Shown here: piece after piece, positions 1 to 8,563 of the stretch
How positions within the stretch are numbered: the first letter of the stretch is position 1
Layout of the letters: each line of letters begins with the position of its first letter
Assembly (NCBI RefSeq): GCF_034932185.1
Contig: NZ_JAYGHW010000065.1
Coordinates: 76,929-140,928, forward strand
From: Spirulina sp034932185
Lineage (GTDB): Bacteria; Cyanobacteriota; Cyanobacteriia; Cyanobacteriales; Spirulinaceae
DNA length: 64,000 bases
Direction: 5' to 3'
Translations under genes and position numbers: made by a program
Notes under the pieces: generated by a model
Databases searched by the model: none
The model's input: the letters and a program-made list of their open reading frames with translations, nothing else
What the model was told of the DNA's origin: nothing

Positions 1-1
1 A

Positions 2-874
2 GCGGCCAACCCCGCCCATGTGCGCCAACTCCTGGAAACCAAAGAATGCCGCAACTGTGACCTCAGCGAAGCCAATTTAAGCGGCGTAGATTTGCAGCGG
101 GCCAAACTCACGGGGGCGAATCTGATCGAAGCCAATCTCAGCGGCGCAGATCTGCAATATGCCGACCTCAGCGGCGCAAATTTGACCCTGGCTAATCTGG
201 AAAGGGCGGATCTGCGCTACGCCGTCCTCGAACAAACCACCCTCTACCGCGCCCAAGCCAGCCGCGCCAATCTCCTCAGTGCCAACCTGCGCCGCGCCAC
301 CTTGACCCAGGCCAATTTCAGCGGCGCGGATTTGCGGCAAACGGTCTTAACTACCGCTGATCTGAGTGGGGCTAACTTTCAAGATGCTGACTTTAGCCGC
401 GCTACGTTGATTGAAACGAATTTACGCCAAAGTAATCTCAGTAACGCCAACTTTACCAACAGTCGCTTAAATCAAGCCAATTTCAGTATGACGAACTTGA
501 GTAACAGTAATTTGGCGAACGTCAATCTCAGTTATGCAGACTTGGCGCGGTCGGTGTTGCTGAATACGAACCTGAAGCGGGCCAATTTAGGGGGGGCGAT
601 TTTTCGGGATGCCCAAATGACGGGGGCGGTGTTGGAGCAGGCCAATTTGCGCTATGCGGTGCTCCGCAATGCCAATCTCCGGGAGGCGAATTTACGCAAT
701 GCTGATCTCAGTTATGGGGATTTGCGGGATGCGAATTTGTTTGAGGCGGATTTGCGCAATGCCAATTTAACGGCGGTGGAGTTGGGGACGTTGATTCTCT
801 GTCGGGCGATTTTACCCGATGGCTCCCGTTCGGATCAGGGTTGTCGTCGCCGTGGGGAATTGGATGCGCCTTAA
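2..874 (+). CDS. pentapeptide-repeat protein, 5' partial
   Basis: The frame is open to the left edge of the window, so the true start, probably with a signal peptide, lies outside. Nearly the whole product is tandem A(D/N)LxX pentapeptides (for example SEANLSGVDL), about 45 of them, which should fold into a right-handed quadrilateral beta-helix. It begins with a Cys-containing element (LLETKECRNCDL) common at the start of cyanobacterial members. The last 25 residues leave the repeat and hold two Cys. The biochemical role of such proteins is mostly unknown. GTG at 20 is a possible internal start, but the in-frame codons upstream read ANPAHV and fit the family, so I treat the gene as truncated by the window. 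Confidence 0.85.
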   Translation, partial: AANPAHVRQLLETKECRNCDLSEANLSGVDLQRAKLTGANLIEANLSGADLQYADLSGANLTLANLERADLRYAVLEQTTLYRAQASRANLLSANLRRATLTQANFSGADLRQTVLTTADLSGANFQDADFSRATLIETNLRQSNLSNANFTNSRLNQANFSMTNLSNSNLANVNLSYADLARSVLLNTNLKRANLGGAIFRDAQMTGAVLEQANLRYAVLRNANLREANLRNADLSYGDLRDANLFEADLRNANLTAVELGTLILCRAILPDGSRSDQGCRRRGELDAP

Positions 875-908
875 GCAATGCCTGAGCGATCGCTCAAATA
901 AGGCGGCC

Positions 909-914
909 TATAAT
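909..914 (+). promoter_or_regulatory. possible -10 box upstream of the DUF922 gene
   Basis: A perfect TATAAT lies 36 bases before the ATG at 951. It follows a palindrome containing HIP1 (TGAGCGATCGCTCA, from 882). No clear -35 hexamer is visible, so this is only a candidate. Confidence 0.3.
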
Positions 915-950
915 GGGTGAATTATTGTACTGTTCTATCGCTCCAGACCG

Positions 951-1997
951 ATGAGTTTAGAAGCCGGACTTGCCGCCCTTGAACATCAACAATATGGGCG
1001 GGCGATCGCCACTCTCCGCCAATTTTGCCATCGTCACCCGAACCCCCAGGGTAAGGAGTATTACAAGGCACAGATTGCCTTGATGCAGGCCTACCAAGCG
1101 ACGGGTCAGCGGGGGCTGGCCCTGGAGGCCTGCCATTGCCTCATCGCTAGCCCCTACCCCCGACTCAGCCATTGGGCGCAACAGCAACGGCTGCTCCTCC
1201 AACCGCGTCCCCGCCATCGATGGGCAAAACTGTTGATCGCTACGGTCTTGACGGGGTTACTCCTAGCCTTAGTCGCCTTAGGTTGGCATCACATCGCCCC
1301 CAGCCCCACAGTTTTACAAAACCCCTCGCCCCCCAGCGATGCCGTCACCGCTGCCCCTGAGCCAGCGGAACCTTTTGGCCTTTATCTCTCTCCCGCTGTT
1401 CAAGATCAACTGATTGACGAACATTTAGGCGATCGCTCCCCCAACCCTCCCCAACTCACAGAACGGGATACGTTCTATCAAATCCAGGGCCAGACGGCGG
1501 CGCAATTGCTCGATGAAATTCAATACCGTAGCCCCCGGTTTGATCATTACAGTGGCCAGACGGCGATCGCCACCGCCTCCCTCAAACCCCATTGGCGTAT
1601 GGAAGTGGTGCAAATGCAGCAGCAATTTTGTCGAGTGGCCACAGTGGAAACCCATGCGGATGTGGAATATACCTATCCCCAATGGGTGGATTATGACCAA
1701 GCCAATCCCCAGTTACAACAACGGTGGAATCAATTTTTTAACGCCGTCGTGCGCCATGAGCATGAGCACCGGAATATTTTAATGCGGGCCTTGGCCAAGG
1801 TTGAACCGGCGGTGTTAGCGTTGCCCGCTCAAACTGATTGCGATGGGGTCGTGGAAACGGCCAATAGCACCATTCACAGCATTATTGATGCCTCGAACGA
1901 GGAACAGCGCCGCTTTGATGAAACCGATGATCACCCGGACTATTACGCTCTCCGCACAATGATGATTGAGGAACTCCAAGGCCAATCGCTGTATTAA
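951..1997 (+). CDS. membrane-anchored DUF922 putative zinc metalloprotease
   Basis: The 348-residue product has three parts: a helical TPR-like N-terminus (1-80), one membrane segment (about 91-113), and a C-terminal region (about 170-330) that matches the DUF922 pattern, a family suggested to be secreted zinc-dependent proteases. The key motif HEHEH at 269-273 fits HExxH, with acidic residues in the following helix (DASNEEQRRFDE). The charge pattern around the membrane segment suggests the catalytic part is periplasmic or lumenal and the TPR-like part cytoplasmic. Protease activity is inferred from the motif only; substrates are unknown. It stands alone between differently typed genes. Confidence 0.7.
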   Translation: MSLEAGLAALEHQQYGRAIATLRQFCHRHPNPQGKEYYKAQIALMQAYQATGQRGLALEACHCLIASPYPRLSHWAQQQRLLLQPRPRHRWAKLLIATVLTGLLLALVALGWHHIAPSPTVLQNPSPPSDAVTAAPEPAEPFGLYLSPAVQDQLIDEHLGDRSPNPPQLTERDTFYQIQGQTAAQLLDEIQYRSPRFDHYSGQTAIATASLKPHWRMEVVQMQQQFCRVATVETHADVEYTYPQWVDYDQANPQLQQRWNQFFNAVVRHEHEHRNILMRALAKVEPAVLALPAQTDCDGVVETANSTIHSIIDASNEEQRRFDETDDHPDYYALRTMMIEELQGQSLY

Positions 1998-2066
1998 CCC
2001 GTTCAATCCCTCGGTGTAGGGCCGCGCTTCGGGATAAAATTGGGGCGCAATCATAGGTGATCAGTC

Positions 2067-3002
2067 ATGCGGATTTTAGTGATGGGGGGAACCCGGTTTA
2101 TTGGGGTGGCGTTGACGCAGCAGTTGGTGGCGCAGGGCCATGAGGTGGTGTTGTTTAACCGGGGGAATCGACCCGCACCCGTGGCAGGGGTGGAGCAGAT
2201 TAAGGGCGATCGCACCAATCCTGATCAACTCACTGCCCAACTCCAGGGTCAAGCATTTGATGCCATTTTCGACAACAATGGCCGGGAACAGGGGGACACG
2301 CAACCTCTGGCGGATCTGTTTCAGGGGCGCGTTGAGCATTTCGTCTATGTCAGTTCCGCCGGGGTGTATCAAAAGGGTGATCAATGGCCCCATTTTGAAG
2401 GGGATGCGGTGGATCCCAAGAGTCGTCATAAGGGGAAATATGAAACGGAGGCCTATCTGGCGGCGGCGGGCCTGCCTTGGACTGCGGTGCGGCCGGTGTA
2501 TATCTACGGCCCCCAAAACTATAACGATATTGAAGCCTGGTTTTTTGATCGGATTGTGCGCGATCGCCCCATTCCCATTCCCGGCGATGGCCAGACGATT
2601 ACCCAGTTGGGCCATGTGGAGGATTTAGCGGCGGCGATGGTGGCGATTTTGGGCAATGAGCGGGCCAAGGGGCAAATTTATAACATTGCGGGCGATCGCT
2701 TTGTCACGTTTAACGGCTTGGCGCGGGCCTGTGCCGCTGCGGCAGGGAAAGATCCTGAAAGTGTGGAATTGGTGCATTTTGACCCCAAAGCCTTCGATTT
2801 TGGCAAACGCAAGGCTTTCCCGTTGCGGGCGCAACATTTCTTTGCCGATATCCACAAGGCTCAGGCGGATCTCGATTGGTCGCCGCGTTTCGATCTGATT
2901 ACGGGCCTTAAAGATTCCTTCACCCAAGGTTATTTAGCCAGTGGTCGGGATCAACAGGAGACGGATTTCTCCCTAGATGACCAAATTTTGGCGGCTCGTT
3001 AA
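2067..3002 (+). CDS. NAD-dependent epimerase/dehydratase, CSP41-like
   Basis: This is an extended short-chain dehydrogenase of 311 residues. The N-terminal Rossmann motif is GGTRFIG (7-13), and YVSSAGVY near residue 95 and ETEAYL near 127 fall in the usual catalytic region. Sequence style and length match the cyanobacterial relatives of chloroplast stem-loop binding protein CSP41b, which is tied to RNA binding and plastid transcription. The classical YxxxK is not obvious: KGKYETEAYL has Tyr followed by Glu residues. It may therefore work as an RNA-binding protein rather than a sugar epimerase. ATG at 2067 has no strong ribosome site. Confidence 0.75.
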   Translation: MRILVMGGTRFIGVALTQQLVAQGHEVVLFNRGNRPAPVAGVEQIKGDRTNPDQLTAQLQGQAFDAIFDNNGREQGDTQPLADLFQGRVEHFVYVSSAGVYQKGDQWPHFEGDAVDPKSRHKGKYETEAYLAAAGLPWTAVRPVYIYGPQNYNDIEAWFFDRIVRDRPIPIPGDGQTITQLGHVEDLAAAMVAILGNERAKGQIYNIAGDRFVTFNGLARACAAAAGKDPESVELVHFDPKAFDFGKRKAFPLRAQHFFADIHKAQADLDWSPRFDLITGLKDSFTQGYLASGRDQQETDFSLDDQILAAR

Positions 3003-3068
3003 GGGGTTGGGAAGAGGTGGGCATTGCCCACCCTACAGTTCTAAAGTTCTAAAGTTCTGCAATTTTGG

Positions 3069-3122
3069 CGTGGGGGGCGAAAGATTTTTGTGCCTCCGGC
3101 AGGCTTAAGCCAACGCCCCTAC
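3069..3122 (+). repeat. interspersed repeat A, copy 1
   Basis: This is a copy of a roughly 52-base element that starts GGGGGCGAAAGATTTTTG, continues with TGCCTCCGGCAGGCTTA and ends CCAACGCCCCTAC. Other copies are at 38821, 45211 and 58752. It sits just after the CSP41-like gene and before the end of sbcD. Confidence 0.8.
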
Positions 3123-3140
3123 AGGGTTTTTCGGTTGTGG

Positions 3141-4367
3141 CTAACCCTGGGCTAATAATTGTGCTGCTGCGGCTAAGAGGGCGGCGCGGTCTTTTTCGAG
3201 GTTTTCTTGATGGTCGAGATAAGTCCCCAAGGCTTCGAGGGGATCGAGGGCATTGTTGGCATTGAGGGCGGGAACCCTTGGCCGTACCAACTGGCTCACC
3301 AGTTCCGGGCGGATCGTGTAGTGGTGGGCGGCCCCTAGGGCGGCATGGATGGGCCCTGCTTCCACCAGATCCAACTGATCCGGGCGAATTTGGTAAAGGA
3401 GGCGGACGACGGCATCGGTAATTTCCGTTTGGGCGATCGCCTTTAAAATCACCGATTGGGGATCTTCTTCCTTCGCCACATCAACGCGAATCGTCCGAAA
3501 CGGCCGGGGGTCAACGGGGCAAAACTGCCATTGGGCGGAACCCTTGATAACTTCCACCAAGACAAACCCCTTATCTTCCTTCTCCTCACTAAAATCCACC
3601 CGCTCAATACTGCCGGGATAGACCACTGGGGGCTGATTATTGGGGTTAAGGTTTTGGTGTTTATGGACATGGCCCAGGGCCACATAATCCAGTTCCGGGC
3701 GAATAAACAAACTCACCGGCAGCGTAAAGCCTTTACCCACCGCCAGAAACCGCTCCGCTCCCAAATTGGCGCGATCGGCCATTACATGGGCCAGTAAGAC
3801 CGTCGGCAGTTCCGGATCAAGATTGCGAATTTCATCCTCCAACACCACCGCCAATTTATCAATCAGCAGCTTTTGAATTTCCCCCATGGATTTGCCTTCG
3901 GTTTCCGGGCGGGTGAGGAGTGTCGCATTATTTAACCAAGGGAGCGTAATCACTTGAATACGGCCGTTGGGGGTATCAATGGGATAGGTGGCAATGTTCT
4001 CCCCGACAATAAACCCCGGCACCGCCAGCGTGTGATAAATCCCCAAACTATTCCCCCCGGAACCTTGGGAATGTTGGTCATGGTTGCCCACAAGCATAAT
4101 TGTGGGAATCCGGGCATCGGCAAGGCGGCGAAACTGCGTGGCAAAGGCCCGCTGTACATAGGGGGGCGGCGTAGCATCAGGGAACGCATCCCCCCCAAAC
4201 AGCACCAAATCCACTGGCTCATCCAGAGCGCGGTCAATGGCGAGGCTGAGGCTTTCCACAAAATCCTCTAAGCGCGTATTCATCCCCGTTTCAGGATTAG
4301 TACGGCCATGGTTAAAGCCGCTGCCGATGTGGATATCTGAGAGGTGGAGGAGTTTAATGGGAGGCAT
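3141..4367 (-). CDS. sbcD: exonuclease SbcCD subunit D
   Basis: Nuclease subunit of the SbcCD (Mre11-Rad50 type) complex, which cleaves DNA hairpins and processes double-strand ends. The 408-residue product shows the calcineurin-type metallophosphatase motifs in order: SDIHIG (about 10-15), FGGDAF (about 61), GNHDQ (about 106), LLAHVM and LGHVHKH, which supply the two-metal site. I start at the ATG at 4367 (MPPIKLL) because the frame upstream is built from repeat DNA. It follows sbcC on the same strand, separated by 98 bases of repeats, so the operon order is C then D. Confidence 0.92.
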   Translation of the reverse strand: MPPIKLLHLSDIHIGSGFNHGRTNPETGMNTRLEDFVESLSLAIDRALDEPVDLVLFGGDAFPDATPPPYVQRAFATQFRRLADARIPTIMLVGNHDQHSQGSGGNSLGIYHTLAVPGFIVGENIATYPIDTPNGRIQVITLPWLNNATLLTRPETEGKSMGEIQKLLIDKLAVVLEDEIRNLDPELPTVLLAHVMADRANLGAERFLAVGKGFTLPVSLFIRPELDYVALGHVHKHQNLNPNNQPPVVYPGSIERVDFSEEKEDKGFVLVEVIKGSAQWQFCPVDPRPFRTIRVDVAKEEDPQSVILKAIAQTEITDAVVRLLYQIRPDQLDLVEAGPIHAALGAAHHYTIRPELVSQLVRPRVPALNANNALDPLEALGTYLDHQENLEKDRAALLAAAAQLLAQG

Positions 4368-4390
4368 TTGAAGGATGAAGGATGAAGGAT

Positions 4391-4465
4391 GTAGGGGCGA
4401 AAAATTTTTCGCCCTCCGATGTAGGGGCAAACGGTTTAATATTTGCGCCCCCAATATTTTCGCCC
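4391..4465. repeat. short palindromic repeats between sbcC and sbcD
   Basis: Two or three elements of the form TAGGGGCGAAAAATTTTTCGCCC and a degenerate relative (GGGGCAAACGG ... CCCCCAATATTTTCGCCCCTA) lie head to tail. They can form hairpins in RNA. They fill the spacer of an operon whose two products must be co-expressed. Confidence 0.7.
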
Positions 4466-7400
4466 CTAGGAGGATAGGACTAAATGGGAGCCTTGATTGG
4501 TTTTTTGGACTTCGATGCGATGCTGAAAAGCTTCTTTAAATTGGGGCATATGGGTGACAGCCAGGATGCAGGCAAAATCGGAGGCGATCGCATTGATGGC
4601 GGCGACGAGGCGATCGCACCCCTCCCCGTCCTGTGTGCCAAACCCCTCATCAATAATTAACATCTGTAATGCTGCTCCGGAGCGTTGGGCGAGCAACTTC
4701 GCCAAAGCTAAACGAATCGAAAAATTAATCCGAAAGGCCTCCCCCCCTGAATAGGTTTCATAGGGGCGAGTGCCTTGGGCATCGGCGATTAAAATATCGA
4801 GGGTGTCGATCATTTTGGGGGCCTGTTTAGCCTTGGCCTGTTTTCCGGCTTTTTGGGTGAGGAATTGCACATGGAGTTGATTTCCCGTTAAACGAGAAAG
4901 GGTGTAATTGGTTTCTGCTTCCAATTGGGGCAAAACATTTTCAATCATCAGGGCTTGAATCCCATTTTTGCCAAAAGCTTTAGCCAGTTCATTATAAATG
5001 CGGTGTTGTTGTTTTAACTGATTAATTTGGGCTTCTGTTTCTGCATATTCCGCCGCTAATTGCGTCAAATGATCAATCTGGGCCTCAATGGCTCCAGCGT
5101 CCCGCTGATATTGGGCCAATTGGGCTTGGCGATGGTCGAGGGTGGTGGTGAGTTCGGCAATTTGGGCGCGATAATCCGGCAGGGTGGCCATGGTGGCCTG
5201 CAAGGTTTTAATCGCATCTAACACAGCGGCCCGCTCCTGCTCTCCTGTGGCTAACTGGGCATTTATTTGGCTTAATTCTGCCTCAATTTCAGGTTTTTGC
5301 TGTTCCGCAGTGGTGAGGCGTTGATAGTCTAATTCCCATTGGCTATGGTTGCGCAGCTGATGGCGGAGTTTTTGGTGTGCGTCGGGGTCGTAGCCGAGGG
5401 TGGCGAGGGTTTGATTCAGGGTTTGCAACTGTTGCGCCAATTCAGAAGTTTGCTCTAAAGCGGTGAGTTCCTGTTGAAAGGCCGTCAGACGGGCTTGGAG
5501 TTGGGGGATCTGTTCATTGAGAATGCTCTGACGTTTGCGGGCATCTTCAAGGCGGCTGGCTTTGGTTTCTGCCCAGCTTAATTTGCGCTCTTGACTGCGG
5601 AGTAAACTATGGGTTTTATCGTCGTATTGTAGGGCAGAAATTTGGTCAGTCAGTGTCATTAATTCCTGTTGTAAATCTTCTGCATATTGACCCGCATGGA
5701 GGGCTTGATCGAGATGCTCTAATTCGTGATCAATTTCCCAAATTCGTTCGCTAATTTCTCCCAATCGCTCCAATTGATGCTCTAATTTATTCACTTCCTG
5801 CTGTTGGCGATCGCGTTGCTCTAGCTCCTGAGCTAAGGCCGCTAACTCCCGCTTTAAATCCCCCTGTTGCCGTTGGGCATCGGTGATTTCCGTTTGAATA
5901 TGCCAAAGATCTTCCTGTTGGGCGGTTTGGGCGGTTCGGTTTTTGGTGAGGACATGGGCGCGATCGCTCTCTCCAAGGGGGCGATCACACAGGGGACAAT
6001 TCGCCCCCTCTGCCTGTAAAAACTGCCATTTTTGCTCCAAATCCGCCAGTGTATTTTTCAAAGCCTGCTGTTGAGCAGCTAACTCCGTTTGCCGGAGGGT
6101 TTGGGCCGACAGCTTCGATTCTAACCGCGCTCGATAGGTTTCTTTGCGCTTCAAATTTTCCAAGACCTCCTCCTTGGCGAACAATTCTTGACGGAGGGCG
6201 GGGCCGGTTTGTTTTTTCGCCGTTAACTCCCTTTTTTCCCGGGCTAGTTGATCCCGTTGGGCGCTGTAGCGCGATCGCACCTGGGCAATTTCCAGCCGTA
6301 ATTGTTGGGCGCGATTTGCCCAGGGCGTAACCTGTTGTTGCCGTTGATCCAAATCCTGCAATTGACGGCGGCATTGGGCCAACTCCCGACAGCGTTCCTC
6401 AATGTTGGGGGCTTCGGCAAGCATGGGGACTAGATCTTGGCATTCCTGGCGGGCGCGGTTGAGTTCCGTTTCCGTTGTGCGTTGGTTGAGGTGAATTTGA
6501 TTGCGGGCAGCATTCAGGGCGTTGATCACCTCTTGGCGTTGGGCGCGGGCAGCATGATCAGCGGTGGCGCGGTTCGTCAGTTCCACATCTTCCCGCTGCC
6601 ATTGTTGCAATTGTTGATAATTTGCCCCAATGGCCTCCCGATTTTCCACAAGCCGGTTCAGTTCCCCCAAGGTTTTTAGCACCTTCGCCTGGGTTTGGCG
6701 GCGACGCTCCTGATCCCGATCCAGGGAAGCAAGGCGATTTTGTTGCCATTGCTCCTGTTCCGTGAGGCGATCGCGCTCATGGTTTTCCCGCTTGAGGGCT
6801 TCCAGTTGGCGCTGATCCGCCCCTTGGGCCCGCTGCAATTGTTGCAATTGTTGGGCTAAGGCATCCCGTTGCACCGTGAGGGTTTGTTGTTCCGCCAGAC
6901 GGGCCGCCCGGGGTTCCTGTTGGCTGTTGAGCAAATCTTGCTGGGCCTTAAACCCCTTGGCGGCATCTTTGGCTCGTTCAGCGAGGCGATCGTATTCTTC
7001 TAATTTCAACAACTCCGCCAACACCTTTTTCCGCTCATTGGCCGGTACAAGCATAAATTCATCGGCCCGCCCCTGACGGAGATAGGCCGAATTCACAAAG
7101 GTGCGATAGTCCAGCTTAATCGTGGTAATAATTAAATCCTGGGTGGCGCGAATTCCCTTCGCATTGAGGGTACGGAATTGCGACGGCTGGGATTGAATTT
7201 GAAATTGTAACTCCCCACTGCGGCCCCTCGGTCGAGAACGAATCACCCGATAGGTTTCCCCCCCAATACTAAACGTAAAATCCACCCGCACCTCCTGCGC
7301 CCCGGTATGAATGAGATCATCCTCACTACCGGCCCGGCTTTTCCCCCAAATTGCCCAGGTCATCGCTTCCAACAGAGAAGATTTCCCCGCCCCATTGGCT

Positions 7401-7492
7401 CCACAAATACAGGCGGTATGGAGTCCTTGAAAGTTAAGACTGGCGGCTTGGTAGCTGAAGAAGTTTTTGAGGGTGAGGTGAAGGGGGATCAT
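4466..7492 (-). CDS. sbcC: exonuclease SbcCD subunit C (SMC-like ATPase)
   Basis: ATPase and tether subunit of SbcCD, 1008 residues. The N-terminus has a Walker A box GANGAGKSS (about 31-39). Long heptad-rich coiled coils flank a zinc hook CPLC (about 497-500), which dimerises the complex. The C-terminus has the ABC signature YSGGEAFRINFS (about 910) and Walker B MLIIDEGFG (about 943). The start is ATG at 7492 (MIPLHLTL): the 33 codons before it in frame are translated tandem heptamers and are not part of the protein. Codon use and HIP1 content match the rest of the core genome. Confidence 0.93.
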   Translation of the reverse strand: MIPLHLTLKNFFSYQAASLNFQGLHTACICGANGAGKSSLLEAMTWAIWGKSRAGSEDDLIHTGAQEVRVDFTFSIGGETYRVIRSRPRGRSGELQFQIQSQPSQFRTLNAKGIRATQDLIITTIKLDYRTFVNSAYLRQGRADEFMLVPANERKKVLAELLKLEEYDRLAERAKDAAKGFKAQQDLLNSQQEPRAARLAEQQTLTVQRDALAQQLQQLQRAQGADQRQLEALKRENHERDRLTEQEQWQQNRLASLDRDQERRRQTQAKVLKTLGELNRLVENREAIGANYQQLQQWQREDVELTNRATADHAARAQRQEVINALNAARNQIHLNQRTTETELNRARQECQDLVPMLAEAPNIEERCRELAQCRRQLQDLDQRQQQVTPWANRAQQLRLEIAQVRSRYSAQRDQLAREKRELTAKKQTGPALRQELFAKEEVLENLKRKETYRARLESKLSAQTLRQTELAAQQQALKNTLADLEQKWQFLQAEGANCPLCDRPLGESDRAHVLTKNRTAQTAQQEDLWHIQTEITDAQRQQGDLKRELAALAQELEQRDRQQQEVNKLEHQLERLGEISERIWEIDHELEHLDQALHAGQYAEDLQQELMTLTDQISALQYDDKTHSLLRSQERKLSWAETKASRLEDARKRQSILNEQIPQLQARLTAFQQELTALEQTSELAQQLQTLNQTLATLGYDPDAHQKLRHQLRNHSQWELDYQRLTTAEQQKPEIEAELSQINAQLATGEQERAAVLDAIKTLQATMATLPDYRAQIAELTTTLDHRQAQLAQYQRDAGAIEAQIDHLTQLAAEYAETEAQINQLKQQHRIYNELAKAFGKNGIQALMIENVLPQLEAETNYTLSRLTGNQLHVQFLTQKAGKQAKAKQAPKMIDTLDILIADAQGTRPYETYSGGEAFRINFSIRLALAKLLAQRSGAALQMLIIDEGFGTQDGEGCDRLVAAINAIASDFACILAVTHMPQFKEAFQHRIEVQKTNQGSHLVLSS

Positions 7493-7566
7493 GGAGTGGG
7501 GAGTGGGAAGTGGGGAGTGGGAAGTGGGGAGTGGGGAATGGGGAGTGGGGAACAGGGAATGGGGAA
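7493..7566. repeat. heptanucleotide tandem array upstream of sbcC
   Basis: Degenerate 7-base units (GTGGGAA / GTGGGGA) abut the sbcC start codon, then grade into GGGAACAG units. This is the same family as the arrays at 17238 and 37136. It occupies the place where the sbcC ribosome site should be. Confidence 0.85.
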
Positions 7567-8401
7567 CAGGTAGGGGCGAAACATTTTTCACCGTTTAGCG
7601 GGTTTGCGATCGCCGGCCTTGGTTTTGCCTTCCTGAATGGGGAACAGGTAGAGGCGAAACATTTTTCACCCTCCACAACTCAGGTGGAGCAGATCAGTAC
7701 AAAAAAGCGCCCCTTAGCCAAGAGGATACAATACGGACAAAAATTTCACCAATTTCTGCGAGAAATTGCGCCACATATGAATTTCTTATGTTAATCTAAG
7801 AATAAGGGTTTTATCGATTTTATCCATAGCGACTAGCGCGTTGAGCAGCAACAGGTTTTGCTCTGGGTCAGTCACCTTCCGCTTGGTTTTCCGGGCTAGG
7901 TGCATTGGGGCTGGCTGTTGGTGGCGTTTGTTTTGGTTACTCCAAACAAGAGTCCATGGAGAAGAAACAGTTTTGCCCTTGGGCAATGGAACTGTTAACC
8001 CAGCGGAGGAACACAACTGATCAGATTAGCTCGGTTACGGGTTATGTTCGTTCGGTAGGAGGGAGCCGTGAGGCCAAAGCAGTGCGGGAATTCGGTTCGC
8101 GAGTCCCCATCACTCTACTCACACCTTACTTCTCTGAGACTGATACCCACACCGAGATGTTTTGATGAGGAAGGCTACGGTGCTTGAAAAGAGCCGTGGA
8201 TCTGCAATATTTCCCCAGGATACTGGTAACAGTGTGATGGGGCTGGCTGAAGGCGACTTTCCTGTTTTTAGAGAACGGGGACTGTCTTGGTGGCGCAGTG
8301 AAATGGTATTGGCGATAGGTACGCTAACGCGGATCGCACCCTAGCCCGCATTTTGAACTCTGCACCCCCCATTTAAGTTCAATTCCCCTGGAGGCGTGCT
8401 C
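7567..8401. other. gene-poor stretch with repeat copies and decayed sequence
   Basis: No convincing gene. Two copies of GGCGAAACATTTTTCAC (about 7576 and 7653) lie at the left. From about 7870 to 8340 several short frames overlap on both strands; the plus-strand frame reading LGNGTVNPAEEH has a flavour of transposase C-termini but is broken by stops. The right end carries the 26-base GCGAT...ATCGC element. I read this as old mobile-element debris but cannot name the family. Confidence 0.4.
8312..8337 (+). repeat. split-HIP1 mini-insert, copy 1
   Basis: GCGATAGGTACGCTAACGCG followed by GATCGC. It equals a HIP1 octamer interrupted by 18 bases. A near-identical copy (one transition in each half) lies inside the nanE-like gene at 23317. 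Confidence 0.7.
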
Positions 8402-8527
8402 ATGATGATTCTGTTAATGGCAGTTAGTTACCTGCTATTGATTTATCTCTTGTTGGCCCTGGCACAGCGTGGAAAACGGCATGGCACAGTAACCACCCCT
8501 CGGAGTCTCCACTCCGGCGATTGCTGA
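8402..8527 (+). CDS. possible 41-residue membrane peptide
   Basis: A short frame opens with ATGATGATTCTG, seven bases after GGAGG, a good ribosome site. The predicted peptide has one strongly hydrophobic helix (about residues 3-21, rich in Leu) followed by a basic, polar tail (QRGKRHG) and a terminal Cys. That is the layout of many bacterial single-pass small proteins. It sits between decayed sequence and the end of murI, which converges on it. I do not recognise a family. It could also be a chance frame, since the surrounding DNA shows no other coding signal. Confidence 0.4.
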   Translation: MMILLMAVSYLLLIYLLLALAQRGKRHGTVTTPRSLHSGDC

Positions 8528-8563
8528 ACCCACCGCCCTCCTTCGCTCCCCACGGCTTTCTCG

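Noticed and set aside
8060..8105. Group II intron domain V (GAGCCG ... CGGTTC)
   Set aside because: The outer six pairs fit, but there is no GAAA-capped upper helix or correct bulge, and no reverse transcriptase gene is near.
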